Shown here one piece after another: positions 1 through 8,390 of a DNA stretch of 64,000 nucleotides (within the stretch, counting starts at the first letter, position 1; every line of letters begins with the position of its first letter). Source of the DNA: Rhodospirillales bacterium. GTDB lineage: Bacteria; Pseudomonadota; Alphaproteobacteria; Reyranellales; Reyranellaceae. A program made the translations under genes and the position numbers. Location of the stretch: positions 1-64,000 of the forward strand of contig WHTW01000017.1 of the NCBI GenBank assembly GCA_009377525.1, in the 5' to 3' direction. The notes under the pieces were generated by a model that had not been told where the DNA came from, did no database searches, and saw only the letters and a list, made by a program, of their open reading frames with translations.

Positions 1-1
1 A

Positions 2-123
2 GAGCACATTCCGTTCGGCTGGAATCAGCCGAACGGAATGTGCCCGTTGCAACAACTATCCCCCGTGCGCGCATTCGCGATATGATGGAACCGCTCGCGG
101 TTCCATCATATCGCGAATCTCTC
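2..123 (+). mobile_element. 122-bp double-hairpin TA-flanked element, copy 1
   Basis: Hairpin 1 (positions 4-43) has perfect 18-nt arms around a GAAT loop. Hairpin 2 (73-118) has perfect 22-nt arms around TC, with the core GGAACCGCTCGCGGTTCC. The element runs from GAGC to CTC and is followed by TA at 124-125; the left TA is cut by the window edge (A at 1). Length and layout match the copies at 9611, 11499, 30760 and 37829. No coding capacity. A non-autonomous mobile element is inferred from the copy that splits the acetamidase gene. Confidence 0.85.
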
Positions 124-238
124 TAGCGAAACTGTCGCCGATCGGGCCAGGACCGGCGCGCCGGGCAGCGCCGATCGCAAGAGCGGCCAGCTGCTCGCCC
201 GAGGCGCCGCCGGCCGGCCGGTGCCGGCAATCCGCCAT
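56..238 (-). CDS. Small hypothetical protein running into the repeat element
   Basis: A 60-residue frame opens with ATG behind a good AAGGAG Shine-Dalgarno and reads leftward. Its first about 38 codons are unique sequence rich in Ala, Gly and Arg. The last about 22 codons lie in the double-hairpin element, where a stop is met. It could be the 5' part of a gene cut by the element, the rest lying beyond the window edge, or simply a spurious frame in GC-rich DNA. No family is recognised. Confidence 0.3.
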   Translation of the reverse strand: MADCRHRPAGGASGEQLAALAIGAARRAGPGPIGDSFAREIRDMMEPRAVPSYRECAHGG

Positions 239-388
239 CAATCTCCTTGTCGAGTCAGCCGCGTATTGATCTAGTGGCGAAGGAGAGAGCGTTATCCGAG
301 TGCGTTGAGTTGTTCTACCGTTGCCAGCCCCGAGGCTGCGCACGACCCGCGTAAAAGAAGTCTGTGGTCAAATCGGGAGGAACCGACC

Positions 389-1549
389 ATGAAATACACT
401 GCAATGCTCGTTGCCGTCGGCGCGCTCAGCGCCGGGACGGCGTATGCCCAGGCGCCGATCAAGATCGGCGCCATGTATCCGCTCACCGGCGGCGGCGCGG
501 TTTACGGCGTGCCGGCCATGGCGGGCCACCAGCTCGCCATCGAGGAGCTGAACGCCAAGGGCGGAATCATGGGCCGCAAGATCGAATCGATCGAGCGCGA
601 CGACAAGATGAACCCGTCGGCCGCCTCCTCGACCATGAAGGAGCTCATCACCAAGGACAAGGCGGACATCATCCTCGGCGGCCTCTCCTCGGCGGTCGGG
701 CTCGCCATGTCGGAGGTCAGCAAGCAGGAGAAGGTCGTCTACATCTCGACCATCCCCAAGACCATCCAGATGACGACCGACAAGCTGCACAAGTACGTCT
801 TCCGCACCGCCTCGAACACCGACCTCGAAGGCGACACCATGGCGTTGCTGGCCGGCAAGAACAAACTCAGCAAGCTCTGCCATCTCGAGCTCGACTATGC
901 CTACGGCAACGACCTCGAGGCCGGCATCCTGAAGGCGCTGCCCAAGCATGCGCCCAACGCCAAGGTCGTGCTGACGCTGAAGCCGAAGCTCGGCGCCACC
1001 GACTTCAACCCGTTCATCCCGCAGGTCATGGCCGCCGGCTGCGACGGTGTCCTCTCAGGCTTGTGGGGACCGCACTTCGTGTCGTGGGTCAAGCAGGCTG
1101 CCCCGCTCGGCTTCTTCAACAAGATCAAGTGGATCTCCGGCGGCGAGATCGGCAGCCACGAGATCGCGGGCGAGCTGAAGGGCGAGTATCCCGACAACGT
1201 CATCTCCAACACCTACGAGCTCTGGTACCAGGGCAACGATCCCTCGCACAAGGAGTTCCAGGCGCGGCTCGCCAAGAAGCTCAACACCCCGGAGACGCCG
1301 CAATGGGCGGTGCTGGGCTATATCGGCGTGATGTATACCGCCGCGGCGATGGAGAAGGCGAAGTCGACCGATCCCGACAAGGTCGCGGCGGCGCTCGAGG
1401 GACTGACGATCGGCACGCCGGTCGGCAAGCTCACCATCGACGCCAAGACGCACCAGGCCAACATCGGCCAGTTCTGGGGGCCGATGGTCAAGAAGCCCGA
1501 CCGCGCCTACCGCATGATGGAGCCGGCGGAGTACATCCAGCCGAAGTGA
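389..1549 (+). CDS. livK: Branched-chain amino acid type ABC transporter, periplasmic binding protein
   Basis: Periplasmic ligand-binding protein of the Peripla_BP_6/LivK family, 386 residues. It would deliver branched-chain amino acids or a related amide or aromatic acid to the permease encoded downstream. A Sec signal peptide covers about residues 1-20, cut after AYA. The mature start (PIKIGAMYPLTGG) is typical of the family. ATG 389 is chosen because GGGAGG lies 8 nt upstream and the signal peptide begins there; a TTG at 305 would add an unconvincing leader. It is the first gene of livKHMGF, separated from livH by a palindromic repeat. The exact substrate cannot be read from sequence. Confidence 0.92.
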   Translation: MKYTAMLVAVGALSAGTAYAQAPIKIGAMYPLTGGGAVYGVPAMAGHQLAIEELNAKGGIMGRKIESIERDDKMNPSAASSTMKELITKDKADIILGGLSSAVGLAMSEVSKQEKVVYISTIPKTIQMTTDKLHKYVFRTASNTDLEGDTMALLAGKNKLSKLCHLELDYAYGNDLEAGILKALPKHAPNAKVVLTLKPKLGATDFNPFIPQVMAAGCDGVLSGLWGPHFVSWVKQAAPLGFFNKIKWISGGEIGSHEIAGELKGEYPDNVISNTYELWYQGNDPSHKEFQARLAKKLNTPETPQWAVLGYIGVMYTAAAMEKAKSTDPDKVAAALEGLTIGTPVGKLTIDAKTHQANIGQFWGPMVKKPDRAYRMMEPAEYIQPK

Positions 1550-1572
1550 CGACGGCGAAATCGCGCGTCATT

Positions 1573-1680
1573 CATGCTCTTCCGGACCGCGAGCCTCCAC
1601 GCCGAATCGACCGAAGGTCGATTCGACTCCCTGCGCTCATGATCATGAGCGCGCAGGATGCGCGCGGTCCGGAAGATCCA
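1573..1680. repeat. CATGATCATG-centred palindromic repeat (family II) between livK and livH
   Basis: Outer arms CTCTTCCGGACCGCG (1577-1591) and CGCGGTCCGGAAGA (1663-1676) are inverted. Inside are a smaller hairpin, GAATCGACC-gaa-GGTCGATTC (1604-1624), and the palindrome GCTCATGATCATGAGC (1635-1650). Close relatives lie at 22082, 57614 and 62281, and looser ones at 34456 and 36860. Lying between the binding-protein gene and the membrane genes, its RNA hairpin could protect livK mRNA or lower read-through; that is an inference from position. Confidence 0.75.
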
Positions 1681-1708
1681 TGACGTCTCCTGTACACGGA
1701 TCCCCCTC

Positions 1709-2587
1709 ATGACCCTCACGATGTTCACGCTGAACGCGTTCTATGGCCTCGCCCTCGCCATGAACATGTTCATCATCGCCTCCGGCCTGAACCTGATCTT
1801 CGGCGTGCTGCGGGTGATCAATTTCGCGCACGGCATGTTCTACATGTTCGGCGCCTACATCACCTTCACCGTGGCCAAGACCTGGGGCGCGCCGTTCTTC
1901 GTCGGCGTGCTGGCGTCGGCGGCGGCGCTGGCGGTGATCGCGCTGGTGATCGAGCGGCTACTGCTGCGCCGTCTCTACGACAAGGAGCACTTGATGCAGC
2001 TCCTGTTCACCTTCGCGCTCGTGCTCTTGATGAGCGATGCGGCGAAGATGATCTGGGGCACCGACCAGTACTCGGTCGGCTATCCGCCGGGGATGGGCGG
2101 CGCGGTCAACCTGGGCTTCGTCATGCTGCCGCAGTACCAGCTCTTCCTCTGCATGGTCGGTCCGCTGATCGCCGTCGCCATGTGGTTCGTGGTCGACCGC
2201 ACGCGCTGGGGCCGCGTCGTGCGCGCCGCCACCCAGGACCGCGAGATGCTGGCGGCGCTGGGCGTCAACGTGCCGATGGTCTATGCGGCGGTGTTCACCG
2301 CCGGTTCGGCGCTGGCCGGCGTCGGCGGTGCGCTCGCGGCACCGCGCATTGCCCTGGTGCCGGGCATGGACGCCACCATCATCAACGAGTGCTTCATCAT
2401 CGTCATCATCGGTGGGCTGGGCAACATGTGGGGCAGCTTCCTGGGGGCGCTCGCCTTCGGCTTCGTCGTGCAGTTCGGCACGGTCCTGGCGCCCAACTGG
2501 CAGGACGTGCTGCCCTACCTGCTGATGCTGGTGGTGCTGCTCATCCGGCCGTGGGGCCTTCTGGGCCGGCCCGAGACGGGGCACTGA
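1709..2587 (+). CDS. livH: Branched-chain amino acid ABC transporter permease LivH
   Basis: Inner-membrane permease of the LivH type (BPD_transp_2), 292 residues with about eight hydrophobic segments. It carries the family's typical N-terminal stretch (SGLNLIFGVLRVINFAHG, about residues 26-43) and the EAA-like GGLGNMWGS loop near residue 231. It pairs with LivM to form the pore. ATG 1709 precedes the hydrophobic start; an earlier in-frame start at 1658 lies in the upstream repeat. ATG 1721 is an alternative. Only 2 nt separate its stop from livM. Confidence 0.9.
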   Translation: MTLTMFTLNAFYGLALAMNMFIIASGLNLIFGVLRVINFAHGMFYMFGAYITFTVAKTWGAPFFVGVLASAAALAVIALVIERLLLRRLYDKEHLMQLLFTFALVLLMSDAAKMIWGTDQYSVGYPPGMGGAVNLGFVMLPQYQLFLCMVGPLIAVAMWFVVDRTRWGRVVRAATQDREMLAALGVNVPMVYAAVFTAGSALAGVGGALAAPRIALVPGMDATIINECFIIVIIGGLGNMWGSFLGALAFGFVVQFGTVLAPNWQDVLPYLLMLVVLLIRPWGLLGRPETGH

Positions 2588-2589
2588 CC

Positions 2590-3519
2590 ATGCCGCAACG
2601 TCGTCACCTGATCGCCTCGGCGATCGTCGTGCTGCTGCTGGCGCTGCTGCCGCTCGCCGGCAGCCGCTACGCCGTCGACCTCACGACCGAGGTCCTGATC
2701 TACGTCCTGTTCGCATTGAGCCTCAACGTCATCATCGGCTTCACCGGCAACATCTCGTTCGGCCATGCCGCCTATTTCGCGATCGGCGGCTATGCCTGCG
2801 CCATCCTGCTCACCACCTACGGCTGGCCGCTGGCGCTCGCCCTGCCGGCGGCGGTGGTGCTGGCCGGGCTGGTGGCCGCGGTGGTGGGCTATTTCTGCGT
2901 GCGGCTGACGCGGATCTACTTCGCCATGCTGACGCTCGCCTTCGCCATGCTGGTGTGGGGCGTCGCCTTCAAATGGAAGGAAGTGACCGGCGGCGACGAC
3001 GGCTTCACCGGCATCAAGATGCCGGAAATGATCAGCCATCACGTCGGCTACTTCTACTTCACGCTGGTGATGGTGAGCCTGGGCGTGGCCGCGCTGTGGG
3101 TGATCTGCCACTCGGCGTTCGGGCTCACCCTGGTGGCGGTGCGCGAGAACAGCGTGCGCGCGGGCTTCATCGGCGTCGACACGCGGCACATGCGCTGGGC
3201 GGCCTTCACCGTGGCCGGCACGTTCGGCGGGCTCGCCGGCGCATTGTTCGGCATGTACCACCGCGGCATGTACATAGAGAACGCCTTCTGGACCGAATCG
3301 GCGCAGGTGCTGATCATGGTGCTGCTGGGCGGCATCCATTCCTTCGTCGGGCCGATCATCGGCGCGGCTGTGCTGTACCTCCTGCAGACCTTCACCAACC
3401 AGTACACGCCCTACTGGCCGACCGTTCTGGGCCTGATCCTGCTGGTGATCGTGATGGTGCTGCCCGACGGGCTGATCGGCCTGGTGAGACGCGTGAAGGC
3501 ACGCGGAGGACGATCATGA
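2590..3519 (+). CDS. livM: Branched-chain amino acid ABC transporter permease LivM
   Basis: Second inner-membrane permease of the transporter, 309 residues, with many hydrophobic segments and the LivM hallmark FALSLNVIIGFTGNISFGHA near residues 40-60. The C-terminal half holds the ATPase-contact loop (GGIHSFVGPIIGA). ATG 2590 follows the livH stop by 2 nt; its own stop overlaps livG as ATGA, indicating translational coupling. Confidence 0.92.
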   Translation: MPQRRHLIASAIVVLLLALLPLAGSRYAVDLTTEVLIYVLFALSLNVIIGFTGNISFGHAAYFAIGGYACAILLTTYGWPLALALPAAVVLAGLVAAVVGYFCVRLTRIYFAMLTLAFAMLVWGVAFKWKEVTGGDDGFTGIKMPEMISHHVGYFYFTLVMVSLGVAALWVICHSAFGLTLVAVRENSVRAGFIGVDTRHMRWAAFTVAGTFGGLAGALFGMYHRGMYIENAFWTESAQVLIMVLLGGIHSFVGPIIGAAVLYLLQTFTNQYTPYWPTVLGLILLVIVMVLPDGLIGLVRRVKARGGRS

Positions 3520-4268
3520 CCGCCATGCTCAGCATCGGCGGTCTTTGGAAGTCGTTCGCGGGTTTCGTCGCCACGCGCGACGTCTCATTCGAGCTTCTGG
3601 CCGGCGAGACCCACGCGGTGATCGGTCCCAACGGCGCCGGCAAGACCACCTTCTTCAACCTGATCACCGGCCATCTGCGCCCGGACAAAGGCAGCGTGTC
3701 GTTCGAGGGCCGCGACCTGGTCGGGCTGCCGCCGCAGAAGATCGTGCGGCTGGGCATCGCCCGCTCCTTCCAGCGCATCAACATCTATCCCCGCCTCACC
3801 GTGTTCGAGAACGTCCAGGTGGCGCTGATCGCGCACGAAGGCCAGCAGTGGAACCTGTTCCGGCCCGGCCGCTCGCTGCATCGCGAAGGCACGCAGGAGC
3901 TGCTCGAGCTGGTCGGCCTGGCGCCCGAGGCCCTGGAGACCGCGGGCGAGCTCAGCTACGGCAAGCAGAAGCAGCTCGAGCTTGCGATCGCGCTCGCCTC
4001 CCAGCCGCGCCTGCTGCTGCTCGACGAGCCGACGGCCGGCATGTCGCCGCAGGAGACCGGCGAGACCATCGCCTCGGTGCGCGATATCGTGAAGGCACGC
4101 GGGCTCACGCTGCTCTTCACCGAGCACGACATGTCGGTGGTGTTCGGCATCGCCGAGCGCATCTCGGTGCTGCATCACGGCGTCATCATCGCCTCGGGCA
4201 CGCCCGATGCAGTGCGCAACGACCCGGAGGTCAGGCGCGTCTATCTCGGGGAGCACGGGCATGTCTGA
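3516..4268 (+). CDS. livG: Branched-chain amino acid ABC transporter ATP-binding protein LivG
   Basis: Cytoplasmic ATPase subunit, 250 residues. Walker A GPNGAGKTT lies at 37-45, the signature LSYGKQKQLE near 147, Walker B LLLLDEPTAG near 166-175, and the switch histidine in FTEHDMSVV. The signature has YGKQ in place of the usual GGQQ, as is common in LivG. ATG 3516 overlaps the livM stop (ATGA) and has AGGA upstream. It overlaps livF by 8 nt. Confidence 0.94.
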   Translation: MTAMLSIGGLWKSFAGFVATRDVSFELLAGETHAVIGPNGAGKTTFFNLITGHLRPDKGSVSFEGRDLVGLPPQKIVRLGIARSFQRINIYPRLTVFENVQVALIAHEGQQWNLFRPGRSLHREGTQELLELVGLAPEALETAGELSYGKQKQLELAIALASQPRLLLLDEPTAGMSPQETGETIASVRDIVKARGLTLLFTEHDMSVVFGIAERISVLHHGVIIASGTPDAVRNDPEVRRVYLGEHGHV

Positions 4269-4980
4269 GCTTGGGGCTGACCTCAAGGTCGACGGCATCC
4301 ATACCGCCTACGGGCTGAGCCAGGTGCTGTTCGGCGTGTCGCTGGAAGTACATGCCGGCGAATGCATCGCGCTGATCGGGCGCAACGGCGTCGGCAAGAC
4401 CACGACCATGCGCTCGATCATGGGGCTCACCCCGCCCCGGCAAGGCCACGTGATGTGGAAGGACCACGACATCGCGCGGCTGGGGCCGCACCGCATCTGC
4501 CGCCTCGGCATCGGCTTCGTGCCGGAGGATCGGCGCATCTTCCCCGAGCTGTCGGTATGGGAGAACCTCGACATCGCGCGACGCACCGGCGCCGGCGGCA
4601 AGACGACCTGGAGCGAGGAGCAGGTGTTCGCGCTGTTCCCCGACCTCGCCGAGATCCGCGACCGGCGCGGCGGCGTGCTGTCGGGCGGCCAGCAGCAGAT
4701 GCTGACCATCGCCCGCACCCTGATGGGCAACCCCGAGCTCCTGCTGCTCGACGAGCCTTCGGAAGGGCTGGCGCCGCTGATCGTCGAGCTGCTGCAGCAG
4801 CGCGTGGCCGAGCTCAAGGCGACCGGGCTGTCGATCGTGCTGGCCGAGCAGAACCTGCAGTTCGTGATGGCGCTCGCCGATCGCGTCTACATTTTGGAGA
4901 AGGGCGAAGTGTGCTTCACCGGCACGCCCGCCGATCTCAAGGCCGACGAGCGCATCGTGCACCAGTACCTCACGGTGTGA
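4261..4980 (+). CDS. livF: Branched-chain amino acid ABC transporter ATP-binding protein LivF
   Basis: Second ATPase subunit, 239 residues, forming the nucleotide-binding pair with LivG. Walker A is GRNGVGKTT (about residue 40), signature LSGGQQQM, Walker B LLLLDEPSEG, switch histidine replaced by Gln in LAEQNLQF, as usual in LivF. ATG 4261 lies inside the end of livG. It closes the operon; a GC-rich hairpin follows 27 nt after the stop. Confidence 0.94.
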   Translation: MSELGADLKVDGIHTAYGLSQVLFGVSLEVHAGECIALIGRNGVGKTTTMRSIMGLTPPRQGHVMWKDHDIARLGPHRICRLGIGFVPEDRRIFPELSVWENLDIARRTGAGGKTTWSEEQVFALFPDLAEIRDRRGGVLSGGQQQMLTIARTLMGNPELLLLDEPSEGLAPLIVELLQQRVAELKATGLSIVLAEQNLQFVMALADRVYILEKGEVCFTGTPADLKADERIVHQYLTV

Positions 4981-5007
4981 CGGGACAGTGTGACCGCGCA
5001 AACGAAA

Positions 5008-5033
5008 GGCCGCCGCCCTTGCAGGCGGCGGCC
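5008..5033 (+). terminator. Hairpin after the liv operon, probable terminator
   Basis: Perfect 10-bp stem GGCCGCCGCC / GGCGGCGGCC with a 6-nt loop, placed 27 nt after the livF stop and preceded by CGAAA. There is no clear T-run behind it, so it may need Rho or act with the palindrome at 5052-5093. Confidence 0.5.
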
Positions 5034-5051
5034 ATCGGTCGTTGCTGCCAG

Positions 5052-5093
5052 GGCACATTCTATCCGGCTGATTCCAGCCGGACAGAATGTGCC
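5052..5093. repeat. Solo hairpin 1 of the 122-bp element family
   Basis: Arms GGCACATTCTATCCGGCTG and CAGCCGGACAGAATGTGCC with a 4-nt loop and one A-C mismatch. It matches hairpin 1 of the 122-bp element, but hairpin 2 is absent. It begins exactly after the TAA stop of the leftward gene at 5094 and separates it from the convergent liv operon, so it may serve as a two-way transcription end. Confidence 0.7.
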
Positions 5094-5387
5094 TTAGCGC
5101 AGCGGAATGTTGATGTTGAGGCTCGGGCCGGACGGATAGCGATCGTAGCGGTCGTAACGCGGGTACACCGGCTCGTAGTAGACGGGCGCCGGGGCATAGA
5201 TCACGGGCGGCGGCGCGACATACACCGGCCGCGGCCGCACGATGCGAACGGGCTGCTCGACGATGAAGACCGGCGAGCCACGCCAGCGCTTGCCGCGGCC
5301 GCCTTCACCGCCCTCGGCCGTCGTCGCCACCGTCGCGGCAACGCCGATCACACCGATGAGCAGTCCAGCCTTTTTGGCTATCGACAT
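5094..5387 (-). CDS. Small exported Pro/Tyr-rich protein
   Basis: 97 residues. An N-terminal hydrophobic segment (AGLLIGVIGVAATVA, about 6-20) looks like a signal peptide. The rest is low complexity, rich in Pro, Tyr, Val and Arg, with PVYVAPPPVIYAPAPVYYEP and repeated YDRYD near the C-terminus. ATG 5387 is chosen for the AGGAGG 6 nt upstream. No enzymatic motif. Small exported proteins of this kind are common in alphaproteobacteria without known function. Its TAA stop abuts a solo hairpin of the element family. Confidence 0.65.
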   Translation of the reverse strand: MSIAKKAGLLIGVIGVAATVATTAEGGEGGRGKRWRGSPVFIVEQPVRIVRPRPVYVAPPPVIYAPAPVYYEPVYPRYDRYDRYPSGPSLNINIPLR

Positions 5388-5585
5388 TGCAGCCTCCTGT
5401 TTGATCGCCGGGGCAATAACGCACACGACGCCCGCCGTGTTCCGTTTGCTTGTTCACACGTTCCGCACCGATGATGCGGTGGAACGACTTCGGCTGGTGG
5501 TGGCTTTGCTGTGACCGGCGCAAGCCGGAATCATTCGCAAGAACGGCCGGCTTTACGCCGCCGCAATCCGCTGCATTCTGCGGGC

Positions 5586-6956
5586 ATGATCCTGCCGTTC
5601 GACAGCGCACTTCCCGACATCGCCTGGCCCGCCGCGGTTTCGGGCCGCGGCATGGCGACCCTCTCGCTGCTCTTCCAGCTCGAACGCACTGAGTGGTGGC
5701 CGGCCGATCGACTGCGTGACGGCCAGCAAGCGCAGCTCAAGCGCCTGCTCGACCATGCCACACGGCACGTGCCGTTCTATCGCCACCGCCTCAGCGAGCT
5801 TGCCGACGCCGACGGCGAGGCGTTCTGGCAGGGCTGGCGCGAGCTGCCGCTGCTGACGCGCCAGGACGTGCAGCGGGCCGGTGACGACCTGCTGAGCCAC
5901 GCCCTGCCCGATGGACATGGCGAGCTCACGGAAGTCTACACCTCGGGATCGACCGGCAAGCCGATCCATGCCGTGCGCAGCGACCTGTGGCTGCTGATGT
6001 GGAGCGCGGTGACGGTGCGCGAGCATCTCTGGCACGGCCGCGACTTCTCGGGGAAGCTCGCCGCCATTCGCGAATCGACGCCAGGCAAGGCGCCCCATCC
6101 CGACGGTGAGCGCCTCGAGAATTGGGGCTTCTCGACCGCGGACATCTTCCGGACCGGCCCGTGCGTCAGCCTCAACATCACGACGCCGGTCGACGACCAG
6201 CTCGAATGGCTCTGCCGCGAGGAGCCCGACTATCTGTTGACGCATCCCACGATGCTCGACCGCCTGATCCGGCGCAGCGCCGAGACCGGTCTGCGACCCA
6301 AACGGCTGCGGCAGGTGCTGACGATCTCGGAGATCTTGGCGCCCGGCCTGCGCCAGCTCTGCCGCGCCGAGTGGGGCGCGCCGGTCGTCGACACCTACAG
6401 CACGCGCGAGGCGGGCTACCTCGCCCTGCAGTGTCCGGACACGGACCACTATCACCTGCAGTCCGAGACGGCCCTGGTCGAGATCCTCGACCCCGCCGGC
6501 AAGCCCTGCGCGCCCGGCGAGATCGGGCGGGTGATCGTCACGCCCCTGCACAATCTCGCGATGCCGCTGCTGCGCTACGACGTCGGCGATCATGCCGAGG
6601 TGGGCGCCCCCTGCCCGTGCGGCCGCGACCTGCCGGTGATCCGCCGCATCCTGGGCCGGCGGCAGAACATGCTGCGCACGGCCGGGGGCGAGCGCTGGCC
6701 GCTCCTGTCGTCGGACGACATCGGCAAGCTTCTGGCGCTGGCGCCGATCCGGCAATACCAGTTCGCGCAAACCCATCCCGACCGCATCGAGGTGCGCCTG
6801 CAGGCCGCGCGGACGCTCACCGACGGGGAGGTGCGCGGCATCGTCGACTGGGCCCAGGCCAAGTTCGGCCAGGGATTCCGCATCGACCTCGCCTTCCCGG
6901 CCGAGCTTTTACGCACGGCATCGGGTAAGTTCGAGGACTTCGTCTGCCTGCTGTGA
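5586..6956 (+). CDS. Phenylacetate-CoA ligase-like (PaaK/CapK family) AMP-forming enzyme
   Basis: 456 residues. Carries the adenylate-forming motif YTSGSTGKP near residues 118-126 and a C-terminal acetyl-CoA-synthetase-like part with LLRYDVGD and CPCGRDLPVI. By family it would activate an aryl or acyl carboxylate with ATP, to CoA or another acceptor. The start at ATG 5586 is tentative; ATG 5652 is possible and neither has a strong Shine-Dalgarno. The VOC gene starts 17 nt after its stop and is probably co-transcribed. Substrate unknown. Confidence 0.78.
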   Translation: MILPFDSALPDIAWPAAVSGRGMATLSLLFQLERTEWWPADRLRDGQQAQLKRLLDHATRHVPFYRHRLSELADADGEAFWQGWRELPLLTRQDVQRAGDDLLSHALPDGHGELTEVYTSGSTGKPIHAVRSDLWLLMWSAVTVREHLWHGRDFSGKLAAIRESTPGKAPHPDGERLENWGFSTADIFRTGPCVSLNITTPVDDQLEWLCREEPDYLLTHPTMLDRLIRRSAETGLRPKRLRQVLTISEILAPGLRQLCRAEWGAPVVDTYSTREAGYLALQCPDTDHYHLQSETALVEILDPAGKPCAPGEIGRVIVTPLHNLAMPLLRYDVGDHAEVGAPCPCGRDLPVIRRILGRRQNMLRTAGGERWPLLSSDDIGKLLALAPIRQYQFAQTHPDRIEVRLQAARTLTDGEVRGIVDWAQAKFGQGFRIDLAFPAELLRTASGKFEDFVCLL

Positions 6957-6973
6957 GGAAGAGGAGAAGCCCG

Positions 6974-7513
6974 ATGAGCAATCCTGCCTTGCCATTGCGA
7001 CTGCATCACAACGCCTATGTCTGCGCCGACCAGGAGCGGACGCGCCACTTCTACGAGGACATCGTCGGCCTGCCGCTGCTGGCCGCCTGGATCGAGGAGG
7101 CCGAGTTCCCGGAGTTCCCCGGGCGGCGGATGAGCTACAGCCACGCCTTCTACGGCATCGGCGACGGCGGGGCGCTGGCCTTCTTCAATTTCGCCGATCC
7201 CGAGGCAGCCGCCGCCTACCAGGCGAAGAAGCAGCCGACGTTCGTCCATATCGCACTCGCCGTCACGAGCGAGACGCAGGATCGGATCAAGCAGCGCCTC
7301 GAGAGTGCGAGCCGCAAGGTGCGTGAAGTCGACCACGGCTACTGCAAGTCGATCTATGTCCAGGATCCGGACGGGCTGCTGGTCGAGTTCACTTCCGACC
7401 CGCCCGACGCCGGCGAGATCGCCACCCATCAGCGCGCGACGGCACACGAGACGCTGCGGCGCTGGGTGGCGGGCGACCGGACGGTCAACAACGACATCCG
7501 CCCGCACCGCTGA
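6974..7513 (+). CDS. VOC (glyoxalase/dioxygenase fold) family protein
   Basis: 179 residues. One vicinal-oxygen-chelate domain starting with LHHNAYVCADQERTRHFYEDIVG and ending with the family's IYVQDPDGLLVEFTSD, which carries the metal-ligand glutamate. ATG 6974 follows AGGAGA by 6 nt. It lies directly behind the PaaK-like ligase, suggesting a role in the same aromatic or acyl pathway, but the reaction cannot be named. Confidence 0.8.
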   Translation: MSNPALPLRLHHNAYVCADQERTRHFYEDIVGLPLLAAWIEEAEFPEFPGRRMSYSHAFYGIGDGGALAFFNFADPEAAAAYQAKKQPTFVHIALAVTSETQDRIKQRLESASRKVREVDHGYCKSIYVQDPDGLLVEFTSDPPDAGEIATHQRATAHETLRRWVAGDRTVNNDIRPHR

Positions 7514-7519
7514 TCCGGC

Positions 7520-8125
7520 TCAGCGGACGGCGCGTGCTTCCAGTTCCTTGACCAGCGGCTCGACCTGGCCGCCGTTGCTCTGAATATGGAGATTGAACTC
7601 CGACCGCTTGATCCGGGACATGCTGATGCCGGCGACCTTGAGGTCGGCGATGCGCGCGCCGCGGCCATTGTCGTGCACTTCCCATTCGATCCGGACGGTC
7701 TGGCCGTTGGCCCGCGTGAGAACGGCTTTGACCATCGACACGCCGTTGGGCCGCGCGTCGACCTGGTCGATGGTGACATCGGAGGCCGCGAGCTTGGCCA
7801 GTCGTTCGCCGTAGGCACGCGCCTCCGCGGCTTCCAGGGCCGCCAGAAAGCGTGCCCGCAGCGGCTCGCTGGCCGCGGTCCAATGGGTCCCCAGCGCCAC
7901 GCGCGCCATATGGGCCAGATCGAAATTGTTGCGCAGCACCTCGCGGACGGCGGCATCTCGGCTGGCGCCACTCTTGGTCCTGGCGATGTCGGCAAGTTGG
8001 CCGGTCACATTTTTGACGAATTGTCCGGGGTCGGCCGCCGCCCATACTGGTAGCAAGACGGCGGGCAGCACAAACAATAGGGCCGCCGCAGCGGCAGCCA
8101 ACAGACCATGAAAGACTTTGCGCAT
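7520..8125 (-). CDS. MlaC/Ttg2D-like periplasmic phospholipid-binding protein
   Basis: 201 residues. A long hydrophobic signal peptide (about 1-30) is followed by a domain matching the MlaC family in length and pattern (FVKNVTGQLADIA near the start; FDLAHMARVALGTHW; a C-terminal GQTVRIEWEV strand). MlaC shuttles phospholipids between outer and inner membranes. Other mla genes are not in the window, so it is an orphan paralogue here. It converges on the VOC gene with a 6-nt gap. Confidence 0.75.
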   Translation of the reverse strand: MRKVFHGLLAAAAAALLFVLPAVLLPVWAAADPGQFVKNVTGQLADIARTKSGASRDAAVREVLRNNFDLAHMARVALGTHWTAASEPLRARFLAALEAAEARAYGERLAKLAASDVTIDQVDARPNGVSMVKAVLTRANGQTVRIEWEVHDNGRGARIADLKVAGISMSRIKRSEFNLHIQSNGGQVEPLVKELEARAVR

Positions 8126-8390
8126 CGGGTCACCTGCCTTGGCCGCTCGGCGCGAGGGAACCGGTGAAGGTGACCGCCCGGGAGCGAAAATCGAAGGAGC
8201 ATGCCCCCGCCGAGAAAAGCGACGGGACGCCGGACAAGCGCGCCGGGCACGCGCTCATGCATTGGATGGATACGGTAGACGCCGCCCAGACGTCCCCGGA
8301 TCAAGCACAGGGCGCTGGAAGGTGGGCTGTTGGCGACGATATCGATCCAGGCCGGAGGCGGCAAAGCGACCGGGCGTCGCGGCCCTGTCG

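Noticed and set aside
2-123. Element copies as ordinary Rho-independent terminators
   Set aside because: There is no T-run after the hairpins, they occur inside a gene and upstream of start codons, and they have a fixed 122-bp length with TA flanks. They may still act as terminators secondarily.
305-388. An extended start for livK at TTG 305
   Set aside because: It would add 28 unrelated residues before a clear signal peptide that has its own ATG and ribosome site.
8126-8390. A possible small gene between the MlaC-like and PPOX genes
   Set aside because: Open frames exist on the plus strand, but they have no ribosome site, no recognisable composition, and run into the opposite strand of the PPOX gene.
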